Part shown: positions 9,720 through 21,252 of the stretch, piece by piece
Numbering within the stretch: the first letter of the stretch is position 1
Layout of the letters: every line of letters starts with the position of its first letter
Assembly (NCBI GenBank): GCA_030562195.1
Contig: JAUJPP010000012.1
Span: 5,518,001 to 5,582,000 of the forward strand
Direction: 5' to 3'
From: Nipponacmea schrenckii
Taxonomy: Eukaryota > Mollusca > Gastropoda > Lottiidae
DNA: 64,000 nucleotides
The notes under the pieces: model-generated
The model's database searches: none
Told to the model about the DNA's origin: nothing
Seen by the model: the letters and a program-made list of their open reading frames with translations, nothing else
Position numbers and translations under genes: made by a program

Positions 9720-12360
9720 ATTGCAAGGCAAGATAAAATGCACCCAGACATCAGCATTGTTAAATCATTTTTTCCTTTGATGGTATGTACATATACAGAC
9801 AAACCGTTGATCGAAATTGTTCAATGATGAGAGTACAAGGATGATAATAAAACTAATGTTTAAAATTTTCACCCCGAGGTCAATGAGCCATACATTACAA
9901 TTTAATCTGATTATAAAACTTTTAAGCCTAAAATATCTATTTTTTCTCCAAATTGTAACATATAAATTTCAAATATACCCCCATTTATAGTTGTGAATTT
10001 CGCAAGTTTGAATTTTTTTCTTATCTTAATTAGAACTATGAGTGTTTCTAAAAGAGTAACTCTTTACAAATTTTACCAGAGGATACAAACTAGTTACATC
10101 ACACCCTTTTATCTGGTCTAATTAATTGCATTTTTCCTTCTACAATTTTTCACGCACACCTTACAATGAAATCAATGAGATGTTGTATGTGATATACTTT
10201 TAACTTCAATCAAAAAATAAAAGATATCACAGTTGCCTTTAAGCTATGGAGCAAAGTGTCAAATGCCAAGCGAAGTGATATACTCAGCTATTTAATACGT
10301 ATTTAAGAATATGCACTTTTTGCGTTTGGAGCTAGACAATCATCATATCCTAGATCTTTTAAAAAAATTGATCCTTGAATGATAATTAACTATTTCAGCA
10401 AGATTAGCTAAAATTGGTCAAGAATTGAGTGTTTATGGGCCAAAAATTTATTCGCTTTTTCAAAAAACAAGGGCAAAATCTGAAATGGGGTTCATCTTTG
10501 GGTGATGACAAATTCATAAGCCAAGTTTCATCTTAATCCATTCATGTTTGTTCCTTCTAGATTGTCTACATGCTAAAATTTTCAATAATGTTCATGATGA
10601 TTAACAATTTCAGCAAGTTTCGTCGAATACCGTAAAGAAATGTGCCTTGTACAGAGTTTATAAGCAAAAAATCGAATGCATTTTCAAGAATTAGGGCAAT
10701 AATTCATACTCAATATATTTCGATATTTTGATTTTCCATAGGGATTTTCCTTGGGTCATATCAAACAAGCTCAGCAATTTTTTTCAAAATTTTTCAAGAA
10801 ATATGCCTTACAGAGTGTTTAAGAGCTAAAAACTGAACGCGTTTTCAGGAACAAGGGCAATAAGTGATGATTAAAAATGTTTAATTTATCTAAATTTCAA
10901 TAGGGTTCATCTTTGGGTGATAACGAATACTCAAGGCAAGTTTCGTCAAAATCCATTCAAAATTGTTCTATCGATGGTGGTGTTTACAAGCTAAAATTGA
11001 ACGCGTTTTCGAGAACAAGGACAATTACTCATACTAAATATTTTTCGATTTCAATGGTTATCAATAGGGTTAAACCTTGAATTATAACACATTCTCACAC
11101 CAGATTTCATCAAAATCCATCAAGAATTGCACATTGTAGAGTGTTTCCGAGCCGCGGTGGCTCAGTGGGTTAGACGCTTGCTGTCTTGGCAAAATTTCCC
11201 TCATTGCACACTGCATGGCGTTGCCCGTCTTCATTAGCCCATGAGTTGCAGAAGAGTAGGACGTAAAACTCCATTCATTTCATTTTTTCATTTCCGATTT
11301 CGCTGATTTTCAATAGGGTTCATCCTTGGGTGATCACAAACACTCATATCAAGTTTCATCAAACTGAGCCTTTAATATGATTTTTTGTAGTATGTGTTAC
11401 TGTACAAAAAATGCATATAGCAGGGACAATGAGTTTTCCCTCTTGACCACTAGTTGAATTTTAGATGTTATTGATTAGTCACTTAATATGAATCATTTTA
11501 AATCTCATCTGTTTGAGCACTTCATAAATTACCAGAGATTTAAAATTGTAGATTACCTATGACAGTGTGGCAGTGTACTTCCGCATTGTGACACTTCTAA
11601 TGTGTTCAGAGTTCTTCAAATCTAAATCAGACCATATATAAGGACTCATAACTCCCGGTGGCTCCATTTACTGAATATGAAATTAAACAACACTTATTAA
11701 ATGAACACATCTAATCACTAATATTAGTAGACAAAGATAAAATTGAATGCGTTGGAATATTTTGCACCATATGTAAGGGGGTTTCATCTATGCTTGACAA
11801 GATTCCCCCCCCCCCCCCACGCTGTAAAGTATTTTTTCTGTTTTAACACAGGCAGAAACTCTAACATTATTTAGGTCTAATCCAAGTTCTCATCAATACA
11901 AATGTTCACACCAAATTTCTTTCAAATCAGATGAAACCTAGTCTCTGTTGCATTTACTAGCTAATTTTCGTGTGTTTTGGCTAAGTCAAGGGCAATAACT
12001 CATATATATTTCACCGAAAAATCGTCAATATTGAACTTGTCCAAGATCTCATCATTATAAATGATCACACAAAATTTCATTCAAATCCAATAAAAACTGT
12101 AGTGTCTATCTTTCACAAGCATATTTTGTCGCGTTTTGCATCAAGCGCAATAAATCAAAAACCGTTCATCGAAAAATTGACAATTTCGAATTTGTCCGAG
12201 ATCTCATTAATATAAATTATCACAAGAAGTTTCATTCAAATCCGATGAAAACTGTAGTCTCTATCGCGTTCACAAGCAATTGTGGACGGACCGACGGACG
12301 GACAGGGGTGACGACAGTATACGACCACATTATACGACCACATTATAATGTGGGCGTATT
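9720..12360 (+). repeat. Dispersed repeat built of ~150-170-bp tandem sub-units
   Basis: From about 10430 a diverged unit recurs, with fixed words AAGTTTCRTCAAAATCCAT, AGAGTGTTTA, GAACGCGTTTTC, AACAAGGGCAATAA and CAATAGGGTTCATC. The block closes with a GGACGGACGGAC run, GACGACAGTATACGACC and ATGTGGGCGTATT (about 12340-12360). The same words occur at 19.9-21.25 kb and 39.95-40.56 kb. Near the left end, ACATCAGCATTGTTA (about 9747) also occurs in the loop of the hairpin at 20.7 kb. No protein is encoded. It is interrupted by a SINE at 11149-11293. Confidence 0.7.
11149..11293 (+). mobile_element. tRNA-derived SINE, internally deleted
   Basis: GAGCCGCGGTGGCTCAGTGG followed by GTTAGACGCTTGC is a tRNA-like head with a good A box (TGGCTCAGTGG). 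The B box is missing, apparently by internal deletion. The 3' tail AGTAGGACGTAAAACTCC..TTCATTTCATTTT matches the other SINE at 42.3-42.67 kb. Confidence 0.75.
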
Positions 12361-12520
12361 AAAAGCATTATAGTTAAGGACAACTGCTTACTTATTAGTT
12401 TTACTGTAGATTATAAATGAATGTTATACGTTATGATTATATTCACCTGAATTTGGAAATAAAAATCTATTCTATTCATTTACTCCAGCTCTTTGTCGAC
12501 TATCAGAATTTACAATATAT

Positions 12521-13805
12521 TTATTCTAAAGGTTTCTTGCAATCATCAGGAATTATGAAAAGAACCGGTTTTCCACGCTGAAAGAAATATTACTTATGAA
12601 TCATTCATCATTAATTATAGTCTAGCTTTAAATGGTTTGATATCTATGCAGTGGGGTAATAAAACTTTTAGTGGAATTGCTAGAACCACACACGTCAGAA
12701 TGAAAATTGGAATGGTGTAAATTGAATCAATCAGTGTCCCTGATATATAAGTAGAAAACCTCTTTACAATTCCTTTAAACTTTATAACTCCATTACCCTC
12801 TGTAAAGATAAAACAATCTTCAAGCCAAACAGAAAATACACTTTTTATAACGATTGCTTTTAAATTATTTTTACAAATTATTACAAAATGCTTTTTTTTA
12901 CCTTTCCACGTACTATCATCAAATCCTGGGATTCCAGTAGATGTCTTTCTAACACTGACAGTTCCCCAACTAAACTTTGGTCTACGTTTGACAAATCTTT
13001 CCTTCGTGACATATTGCTTCTCAAAGCATATGTATACTGACTTTAAGAAAATGATTTACATACAAAAGAGATATTATATTTGTATATAGCCCATTTTTGT
13101 ACTGATGTGCCACTATACAGATACTAGTATTATATTTGTATATAGCCCATCTTGGTACTGATGTGCCACTACACATTCCATCTATTTTGAAAATGCAAGA
13201 TCCAGCTTATAATATAAAAGTTTCTTAAAGAGATTTTAGGTTTACTAAGCTTTTTATGAGCATAGGGGACATTGATAGCATCGAATTTCACCATTTCAAT
13301 TTTCGGTCCGCCATTTGTGGTTTATGCTGTCACTAGGGCTACTTGAAGCTACTGTTGCAAATTGTCCAGGATATGCATGAAACGTGTAGAGAACCTCTTT
13401 ACAATCCGTTTTATTCATATTAATTCTTTTTTTATAATGACTTGAGTGTTACTTAAAACAGATGAAAAATATACCAATAATTATAATATTAAAAACCGAT
13501 TAGAAGCTCCATTATAGCTGACAATATTCCATGATATCTTACCTGATTGTATCTATTTCACCAGAGCGTCTCTTATTGTATGACCAGAGTCTGCACTGCA
13601 GAAATTTCAGAACTTGAAAAAAATTGTCTTTTGAATCATGCAAGGAGCATATTGTTAATTCAATAACAAGATGCTTGTTGAGAAATTCACTATCTGATGG
13701 GGTTGGTATTTCCTTTATTTTAGAAAATTGTCGCTTGTTGAAACTGCAGAGGCCAATTTTGTAACTTTCGTCTTGAATTCGAGCGACATTAGATGCAAAA
13801 ATGTT
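12521..13805 (-). CDS. Unrecognised multi-exon gene, 3' part (candidate)
   Basis: Three open blocks on the minus strand fit together in phase. Block 1 (open 13805 to 13543, 87 codons, ends ATACAATCAG|GTAAG) is followed by 13016-12902 (acceptor GAGAAG|C, donor GGAAAG|GTAAAA), then 12577-12521 (acceptor TTTCAG|CGTGG, stop TAA). Phase 2 + 1 and phase 0 joins both work. The predicted chain is hydrophilic, includes NMSRRKDLSNVDQSL and VGELSVLERHLLESQ, and ends VLFIIPDDCKKPLE. The 5' limit of block 1 is not fixed: acceptor-like AGs lie inside it, for example CTCTGCAG at about 13750. An AATAAA (minus, 12524-12519) overlaps the stop codon. I do not recognise the family. The middle acceptor has a weak pyrimidine tract, so the model could be wrong in detail. 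Confidence 0.4.
13073..13185. repeat. 56-bp tandem duplication
   Basis: ATTATATTTGTATATAGCCC begins at 13073 and again at 13129, each followed by a near-identical TACTGATGTGCCACTA block. It lies within the putative intron of the minus-strand candidate gene. Confidence 0.8.
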
Positions 13806-14049
13806 TCACAATCTTTTATGGTATTGACCCGGATTATTCTAGAACTTTAGAGATTATCTTTCCAGAAGTTACTAAAGACTTCTCAACTAATATTATGATG
13901 CAATATGACCTGTTAAAACAGTGTGCAACAATGTATCACTTCTGGATTGTTAAGGTGGCTTCTTGATTTTTCCAGAAATATAGTTTTTTTACATACATAG
14001 GCTAGTAGCTAATGCCTAGGCGGATTCAATTTAATTGCTTACTTACGGA

Positions 14050-14285
14050 ATAGGTGATTTCCCATATCGCCCATTCCCACTTCGCCCCTTCCCATTTCGC
14101 CCCTAAACTTTTCCCATTTCGCCTCTTCTCAGTACGCCTCTTTCCCGTTTTGCCATATTCCCATTTCACCCCTTTTTCAGTTCGCCCCTTGCCCGTTTCG
14201 CCCCTTTCCAATTTCGCCCCTTTTCCATTTCGCTCCTCCTTACCATATCGCCCCTCTGCATTTCGCCCCTTTCTCTTTGGATATT
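14050..14285 (+). repeat. C-rich minisatellite, left arm of an inverted array pair
   Basis: About 15 copies of a roughly 15-17-bp word TTCCCATTTCGCCCC with variants. The long open frames across it are by-products of the repeat. Confidence 0.9.
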
Positions 14286-14579
14286 AACACAAAACAATTA
14301 TTTTTTGATTGTCTTATATATATCGAAGAATACATATATAATGATCAAAGAATAATATTGTTGTTCCATATAATCATTTTACAAAATAAATCTAGATATT
14401 AACCCGCATGCGAACAAAGATTTACAAGCAGTATGCAAAATTTTTAATATCAAAACTGTATAAATTATATGTCTATATTTCTAAAGTAGGCTTTTTTTTT
14501 CAATGTATCCTGATTAATAAAACGGAGTGTTCAACTAATTTGAGTATAATCCTTTTATCATAATGCAATTGGTTTTAAG

Positions 14580-14757
14580 CAAGGGCGAAATGAGACAGGG
14601 CAAAATGGGAAGGGGTGGTATGGGAAAGAGGGGCGAAATGGAAAAGGGGCGAATTTGGAAAGGGGCAGAATGGGAAGGGGTGAAATGGGACGGGGAGAAT
14701 GGGAACAGTTCGAAGGCGAAGTGGGAAGGGGCGAAATGGGAAGGGGCGAAGTGGGAA
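14580..14757 (-). repeat. G-rich minisatellite, right arm of the inverted array pair
   Basis: The reverse complement of the 14050 array (GGGGCGAAATGGGAA copies), about 295 bp away. The two arrays can pair with each other. Confidence 0.9.
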
Positions 14758-14850
14758 TAAACCAAATGCATCAAGGATGCTTAATCCTACCAAGGATCAT
14801 ATATAAAATCTATAATCATATACCGATAATTCTTGTCAACCTCTCAGAAA

Positions 14851-15146
14851 AATTGGCTACCATTGTAAATGTGGGCGTATTACGATGGCCATCGCTATTT
14901 TTGACATTCTTAGAACAAAGTTCACCATCTATTTCTCTTTAACCGTCTTCTTCAATACAGCCTGTTTCATTGTTTCAAATAGCAAACCCAACACATAAAA
15001 TTGGCTACCATTGTAAATGTGGGCGTATTACGATGGCCATCGCTATTTTTAACATTCTTAGAACAAAGTTCACCATCTATTTCTCTTTAACCGTCTTCTT
15101 CAATACAGCCTGTTTCATTGTTTCAAATATCAAACCCAACACATAC
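14851..15146 (+). repeat. 148-bp tandem duplication
   Basis: AATTGGCTACCATTGTAAAT starts at 14851 and at 14999, and the following 148 bp are almost identical. Each copy contains ATGTGGGCGTATTACGATGG followed by CCATCGCTAT. That block recurs in reverse orientation at about 19871-19901. Confidence 0.9.
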
Positions 15147-15384
15147 AATGTTTATTCTGATTAGATCAAAATTCAAACAGACCAATTAAAAGTTCAGAAT
15201 TTCAAACCAGCAAAATCCGAACTGAACTATCTGAGCACAAATCACTACCATCCAATCCTTGTCCACTACAGTGCGCTTTTGAAAACTTTTCACCCACCCT
15301 ATTGTTTCAACATATTTAAATGTTTACCTGAGCAGTACAGGGAGTTTAAACCGCCATAAAGGATATCAACAAGAAATAAGTTTT

Positions 15385-16086
15385 ATGGAGATGTTGTGGT
15401 AAGTAATATTTAGTAAAAGGGTCGTTATATATAATATTTAATCCTAAATCATTCTTTATGTAAAATATAAACCTCGAAATCCAAACCATTAATTTTTAAG
15501 CGCCAAAACGAATTTAAGAGTTTATTATATATGAGGCATATTAGAAACATTTTTAGGTGTAACTTTTGATCATTGGTTTACTAACCCTTTTAAGTTTTAA
15601 AAACGTCGAGATATAGTTTTATATGTTTAAATGACGTTACTGGTTTTCATTTTCAAGTAAACAATTCTTATATTTCTTTCCATGTCAATACAATTGGAGC
15701 AAAACAGGAAGACTACAAAGAAGATCCAGTGGATAATTCAAGCAATAAATTGAGAAAAGAATTAGAATACCAGAATAATGAACAACAAACATCAATTGGG
15801 AATTGTAAGTGTTTTTATATTTTAATTTACCTTTGGGATTAAAATGTTTTTTTTTTAAAAGAAATATAATCTAATTTTTTGAAAGAAAATTGAAGCTTTA
15901 CAATTTTGACATACATCAGAAATTGGATAGTATATTTTTATATCCAGTGATTTTGATTTCCAATTCCAGATGGAAACGACGTCATCTACATTAAAACCAA
16001 TCAACTGTTTTTCGCCAAAATCTTCTGAACGTAAAATTTTATCATCTGACAAAACAGAATTCTAGAATTTAGAGAATAGAGTCAGG
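15385..16086 (+). other. Chain of exon-like blocks (possible short gene or lncRNA)
   Basis: Three blocks end in good donors: ATGGAGATGTTGTG|GTAAGT (ends 15398); a block starting after AAAACAG at about 15710 with a hydrophilic frame EDYKEDPVDNSSNKLRKELE ending |GTAAGTG near 15804; and a block after TTCCAG at about 15970 starting ATGGAAACGACG and ending GAGTCAG|GTAAGAAG at about 16089. The phases do not join into one long frame, and all frames of the third block contain a stop. A non-coding transcript or chance are as likely as a protein gene. Confidence 0.2.
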
Positions 16087-16089
16087 TAA

Positions 16090-17179
16090 GAAGTGATATT
16101 CTTTAATTTTTAAATAATAACACAATATACATATTCCAATACCAATATATTGATTTGATACTGAATTTTTGAGTATTATCAATCATTTAACGTTGAATCT
16201 GTTAAAATTAAATTTTTATTCGAAGTTATTTCATGTAATTTTCGTATAAAAGTTCTTAATTAAAGCTCTTAAATAATGGTTTCTAGAAATAAGAAATGAG
16301 TAACTCCGGGCTTGTTGCTTTTAGAATGGACTGGGTTAGTGAATTCTTTCAATTTTGTTTCGATAAAATAAACTAAAGTAAATAACTTTTGGCGTGTTGT
16401 TTTAAAAAAATATACTGTTTTGGTAAATGTCTCATTTCTGTGTAAAACATTGAAGGGCGTTCTTTATATTATGTAAGCAGAATTATTTCTTTAGTTCAAA
16501 TTTTTCAAAACTTCACATCAAAATCTAGCCAAATGTGTCCCTGAACATATTTAAAAGTTGCAACTTAAAAAATCCAATAATTAATTTAATTATTTAAAAG
16601 TTTACATCTTAGATCTATATTGCTTTTGTTAGTCGTAAGAAATCTACTGAACAAATTTAAGCGAAATAAACGTGTAATTAAAAATTAGTACTTTCCATTT
16701 ATTATTTACCCTTTTAAAACAAATTAATTTTGATCAAGTAGATACAATTAAGTAGGATGTTCAAGAAATATGTTAGTTTTTTTTACATATTACCCCTTTT
16801 AATTTAGCTTGTACATATTTTTTGCATTCTGTCGTCCTTGTGAAAGAATGAAATGAAAATAAAGAAGATAGTTTATATTTTACAATAGTAGAAATTGAGA
16901 TACAACAGAGTTTTTCCTTTGATTTCCAACATATAACAGGTTTTTATTTTGTCTTGAAGAATTTCAATTTATTTCAGGTTTAAAAAGAGATTTTATGTTT
17001 TTGAGCTGACTGTATCTAAGAATCATACCTTTAGAACTGAATAGGTTTAGGTGTAGTTGACGTTTAGCTTTAGTAGAAAGTATTGCACGATCCTAATTTA
17101 ATCACAATAAAAAAAACTTATTAATTAGCATCATTGCTGATAAACAAAGTTTTGTAAATAGATGTAACCAAAAATACAC
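16090..17179. other. Intergenic, AT-rich; nothing recognised
   Basis: No supported gene or clear repeat. Confidence 0.4.
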
Positions 17180-18690
17180 CTTTGATCACGAAGGGAAGAA
17201 AGTAGATTCTGGTTGAGATTAAACCAGGCAGGTGTGTGGACTAGGTCTTAGTCTACGATATCTAGGCCAGTCTATAAGGATCATAAAATAACAATAAAGA
17301 AGCCCAAAGAGGCATAGGAGCTAAGTCAACAAGCTCCGGATCTTGGTATCTAGAGATGGTCAATAAGACCTCCTGGCCTTGATCTTTGAAGTTAGCAACA
17401 TCATCTATCGCTAGAAAGCAATTGGTTCTACTACCAAGGACTTGGTCCTAAAAGCTGTACATCACCCTAAAAGTTCTGCCTTTAAATCAGTCCTGAAGCT
17501 GAGCTACTTCAAATCCTAGTTGACCCCACGATCTAATCCCTCTGTATTCGTGTTCGAAATGAAAATTATAATCACCAAGTTGTTATTAGAGGTCCTTTTC
17601 TAAATTTCTAGAATGAAATAGACAGGACTGGCAACTTTGGTTCATATCTTGAATGTCTTCCCTTCATTTGGTTACAAATTACCTTTTATAGTTTGGCGGT
17701 TTGAACCATAAATGCTGTTACTGTATTAAAAAAGGTTTTGTGCAATGCTTCATGAAATTATACAAGTCACTACACTTGATCATCTGGTACTTTAAAGGGT
17801 GTTTCTCAGAGAAATCTAGTCTCAGACACAGAAAATCCTTCTTGAAGAATTTAAACTGATTCTGTTTTACAAGACAAAGTAAAAATATATTTAAAAATAA
17901 AATATTTATCTTCATCGCTGTTGTATAAAAGAACATCTGAGGACTGATTCTAGTCTGTCACAATTTCTAGCGTAAAGATACTGTCTTTCTCCTTATTAAC
18001 TTTTATTTCATTCAAACACAGGTAGAAGATAGAAAGGTTAAGGAATGAATAGGCATCTAGGTTTTTTTTTCTTTACATGTATTATATTTTGCAACAAAAG
18101 AAATTACTTATATAGTTAAAATATATAGTAAATAAATCTCACGTTCAAACAAATGTCTAAAATCAAGGCAATAAATCAATTAATTTGTATATTTTAGGTA
18201 ACAAATTTTAGATAAAAATACCAAAAAAGCTAATGACCGGTTTATTTTGGAAACTTGAAAGTAACTTTTGATCATTGATCACGAAGGGAAGAAAGTAGAT
18301 TCTGGTTGAGATTAAACCAGGCAGGTGTGTGGACTAGGTCTTAGTCTACGATATCTAGGACAGCCTATAAGGATCATAAAATAACAATAAAGAAGCCCAA
18401 ACGAGGCATAGGAACTAAGTCAACAAGCTCCGGATCTTGGTATCTAGAGAAATCTAGGAGAGTCAATAATGACAAATTATTATCACCATGTTGTATTTCG
18501 AGGTCCTTTTTTAACTTTTTTAAATTTTCAGAATGAAATAGACAGGACTGGCAACTTGGTTTATATCTTGAATGTCTTCCCTTTATTTGATTACAAATTA
18601 TCTTTAAAAATATATATCATTTAAATTGGCGATATGAATAATAAATATTGTTACGGCATTAAAAGGGGCTTCATGATCCATGAAATTTAC
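17180..18690 (+). repeat. Local segmental duplication, two copies ~1.1 kb apart
   Basis: TTTGATCACGAAGGGAAGAA at about 17180 recurs at about 18272, and roughly 175 bp after it match almost perfectly. The match resumes at GAATGAAATAGACAGGACTG (about 17611 and 18532) and fades near 17760 and 18690. The second copy has lost about 170 bp of the middle section. No protein is evident in either copy. Confidence 0.85.
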
Positions 18691-19865
18691 GTAAGTTTTT
18701 ACATAGTTTTGGCGTATAACAATTAATGGTAGGCTTTTTTAAGTTAAAAGATTCAGATAAGTCCAGGGACGCATTGCTGTAGGTTTTGGTACATGGCATT
18801 CATAAATTGAAGCAAACAATTGTTCGACCTACGAAAAAAACCCAATAAATAGTAGTTCTGAATATTGATTCGGCCAAGGTTTTGAACATGGTTAGCACTA
18901 AACTACTAACTCCTTGTTTATTCAAAGCTTATTCACCACGATGTGAGCAAAAAACCTCTAAGAATCCATTGATTCAGCAGTGTTCTAAAATTCTAGTGAA
19001 CCATTTCTAAGATCAATGTGACAAATGGTCTATATCAGTAATGAAGTATTAGGTAAAGGAGTTCCAGTAAATCGACTTTTATAGCAGACATTATTATACG
19101 CAGTTGCTATTACTAGAATTATTGTTAGTTTGCTCCACATTGATATTATCCGTCCTTAGTATATCTCAAGGCTGTATTACAATGTGCGGGTACAATTTAT
19201 AAATTATGGCCAGTTTACAGTCAGGCGCACTAATGTCCAATTTAAAACATTTAGACGAGGGATTTACTGTTGTTTTGATGAGGACAGATACTTTCAGTTT
19301 AGTTCGAAGTGCTAATACACTGTAGACTGTTTGTGCACGTCTGGGTTCGATTCATAATTATATCCAACAAATAAATCAATTGATTTATTTATTTGCATCG
19401 CAGTTTTTTTTGAAAGTCCTGCATTTATAGACCTATGTACACACTTCGTTCGACGAAGAATAACAACAAGTTGACAAAACATTGACACATTGATTTTAGT
19501 GCTAAAATCGGTCATTCTAATCGGTCATTCTAAGATACTGTCTCTACCGACTTTGGCCTACATGGAAACTATTTATGTATTTCTTGAATACATGGATACT
19601 TTTGATTTTTATTTTGTCTGCTTAAAACTTGTCTATAAAATAGAAATGAACCAATGTGAATGGACAACAAACAATGATTTGAACTTGCAATCAAGGCTGC
19701 TGGTGGGAGTATGCCACCTTGCTTCGCAAGGCTATCTTAAATTTTGGCATATAAAACACCCATTCGATGATTCCATAATATTTTAAATCTTTGTCTCTAT
19801 AAACATTCATTTGTAAACATCATTCTTAATTGCATTGCATGTTTGCGAAAATATCGATACCGTCT
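18691..19865. other. Intergenic; nothing supported
   Basis: Short open frames around 19312-19786 have no recognisable domain and no splice context I can defend. Confidence 0.4.
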
Positions 19866-21252
19866 ATAAAAATAGCGATGGCCATCGTAATACGCCCACA
19901 TCGGTAAATGAAAGATTTTTTTGATTTTCAATTAAAGTTCATCCTTGGGTGTTTAGGAAAACAATAAATATCGAGTCCATAAAGTATCTAAGAGCAAGGG
20001 CAATCATAGTAAATAATTTTCTATTAGTTTGTTTTTCAATATGGTTTATCCTTGAGTGATTATAACAACTCAAACCCCATTTCATCAAAATCCATTCAGA
20101 AACCAGCTCTCTATCATGTCCACAAAGAATTCAAGAACAGAGGTTCACACGCTTGCAAGAACAAGGGCAATAAGTCATATTAGATATTTTTGGATGGGTC
20201 TGTTTTTCACTAAGGTTTATGTTTGGGTTATATCAAACACAAAGTTTTGTCAAACTCCATCTAGAAACCAGCTCTCTATCGTGTCCACAAAGAATTCAAG
20301 AAAAGAGGCACAGACGTTTTCAAGAACAAGAGCAATAACTCATATTAAATATTTTTCGATTGGTCTGATTTGGTTATATTTAACTCATAGAAAATAATTT
20401 TTCGATTGGTCTGATTTTTGATAGGGTTCATCCTAGGGTGATTACAAAGACTCACACCAAGTTTTGTCAAAATTCATCAAGAAACCAACTCTCTATCGTG
20501 TCGACAATAGGATTGGCTAGTTTTTCGGAAACTAGTTTTTACTAGTGATTGAGCAATTTCATTCCCACGTGTTGTTGATAATGTATAATCTTATGCGATC
20601 ACATACCAAATATGGATTTATCTATAACTGTTTGATACCATTTAAGACATTTAAAGCTTCATTTGATATTCTCATTGGTATATTCTCAGTGGGTGAAGTA
20701 GAAAATGAAAGATAACTTGCCAGGCAAAGTCACATATGCCCACACATCAGCATTGTTACTTTGTGACTTTGCCTGGCCACTATCTTTCATTTTCTACTTC
20801 ACCCACTGAGAGAATATACCCAATGAGAATACCAAATGAAGCTTTAAATGTCTTGTCAATCCAAAGCTCACAAGTTTCATCAAAATCCATTTAAGCTTCT
20901 ATCGCACCCACAATAAAATTTTGACGTGAAACTTGCAAACCGTTCATCGAAAAATGGTCAAATTTAAACTTGACGTCCTCATCAATTTCTATGCTCACAC
21001 CTAGTTTCATCTAAATCCATTGACAATTGTAGCTTTTATTGTGTCTACAACAAAGGCAGGGGCAATAACTCAAAAACCTTTCATCGAAAAATCATCAAAA
21101 TCAAACTTGACTACCGTCTTATCAATTCTAATGCTCACACCAAGTTTTATTCAAATCCATTAAAAATTGTAGCTTCTATTGTGTCTACAAGAAATGTTGA
21201 CCGACGGACAGGGGTGGCGACAATATACGTCCATATATTCATGTGGGCGTAG
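19866..21252 (+). mobile_element. Non-autonomous repeat element with short inverted ends
   Basis: It opens with the palindrome CGATGGCCATCG followed by TAATACGCCCACAT (to 19901) and closes with a GACGGACAGGGGTGGCGACA run and ATGTGGGCGTA (21241-21251), the inverse of the opening word. The interior holds three or more tandem sub-units of the family seen at 10.4-12.3 kb (GTTTCATCAAAATCCAT, GAACAAGGGCAATAA). It also holds a large perfect-looking hairpin (20644-20854). It encodes nothing. Family name unknown to me. Confidence 0.6.
20644..20854. repeat. 211-bp hairpin, two ~91-bp arms and a ~27-bp loop
   Basis: Left arm 20644-20734 (AAGACATTTAAAGCTTCATT ... GCCAGGCAAAGTCACA) is mirrored by right arm 20762-20854 (TGTGACTTTGCCTGG ... 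AATGAAGCTTTAAATGTCTT) with a few mismatches. The loop holds ACACATCAGCATTGTTA. Confidence 0.9.

Noticed and set aside
13790..13965. Plus-strand frame GIDPDYSRTLEIIFPEVTKD and following residues, ending near a donor-like GTTAAG|GTGGCT
   Set aside because: Only ~55 codons, no start and a weak acceptor; it lies mainly upstream of the better-supported minus-strand block.
14026..14942. Several 60-95-residue frames on both strands
   Set aside because: All are generated by the minisatellite arrays, which stay open in many frames.
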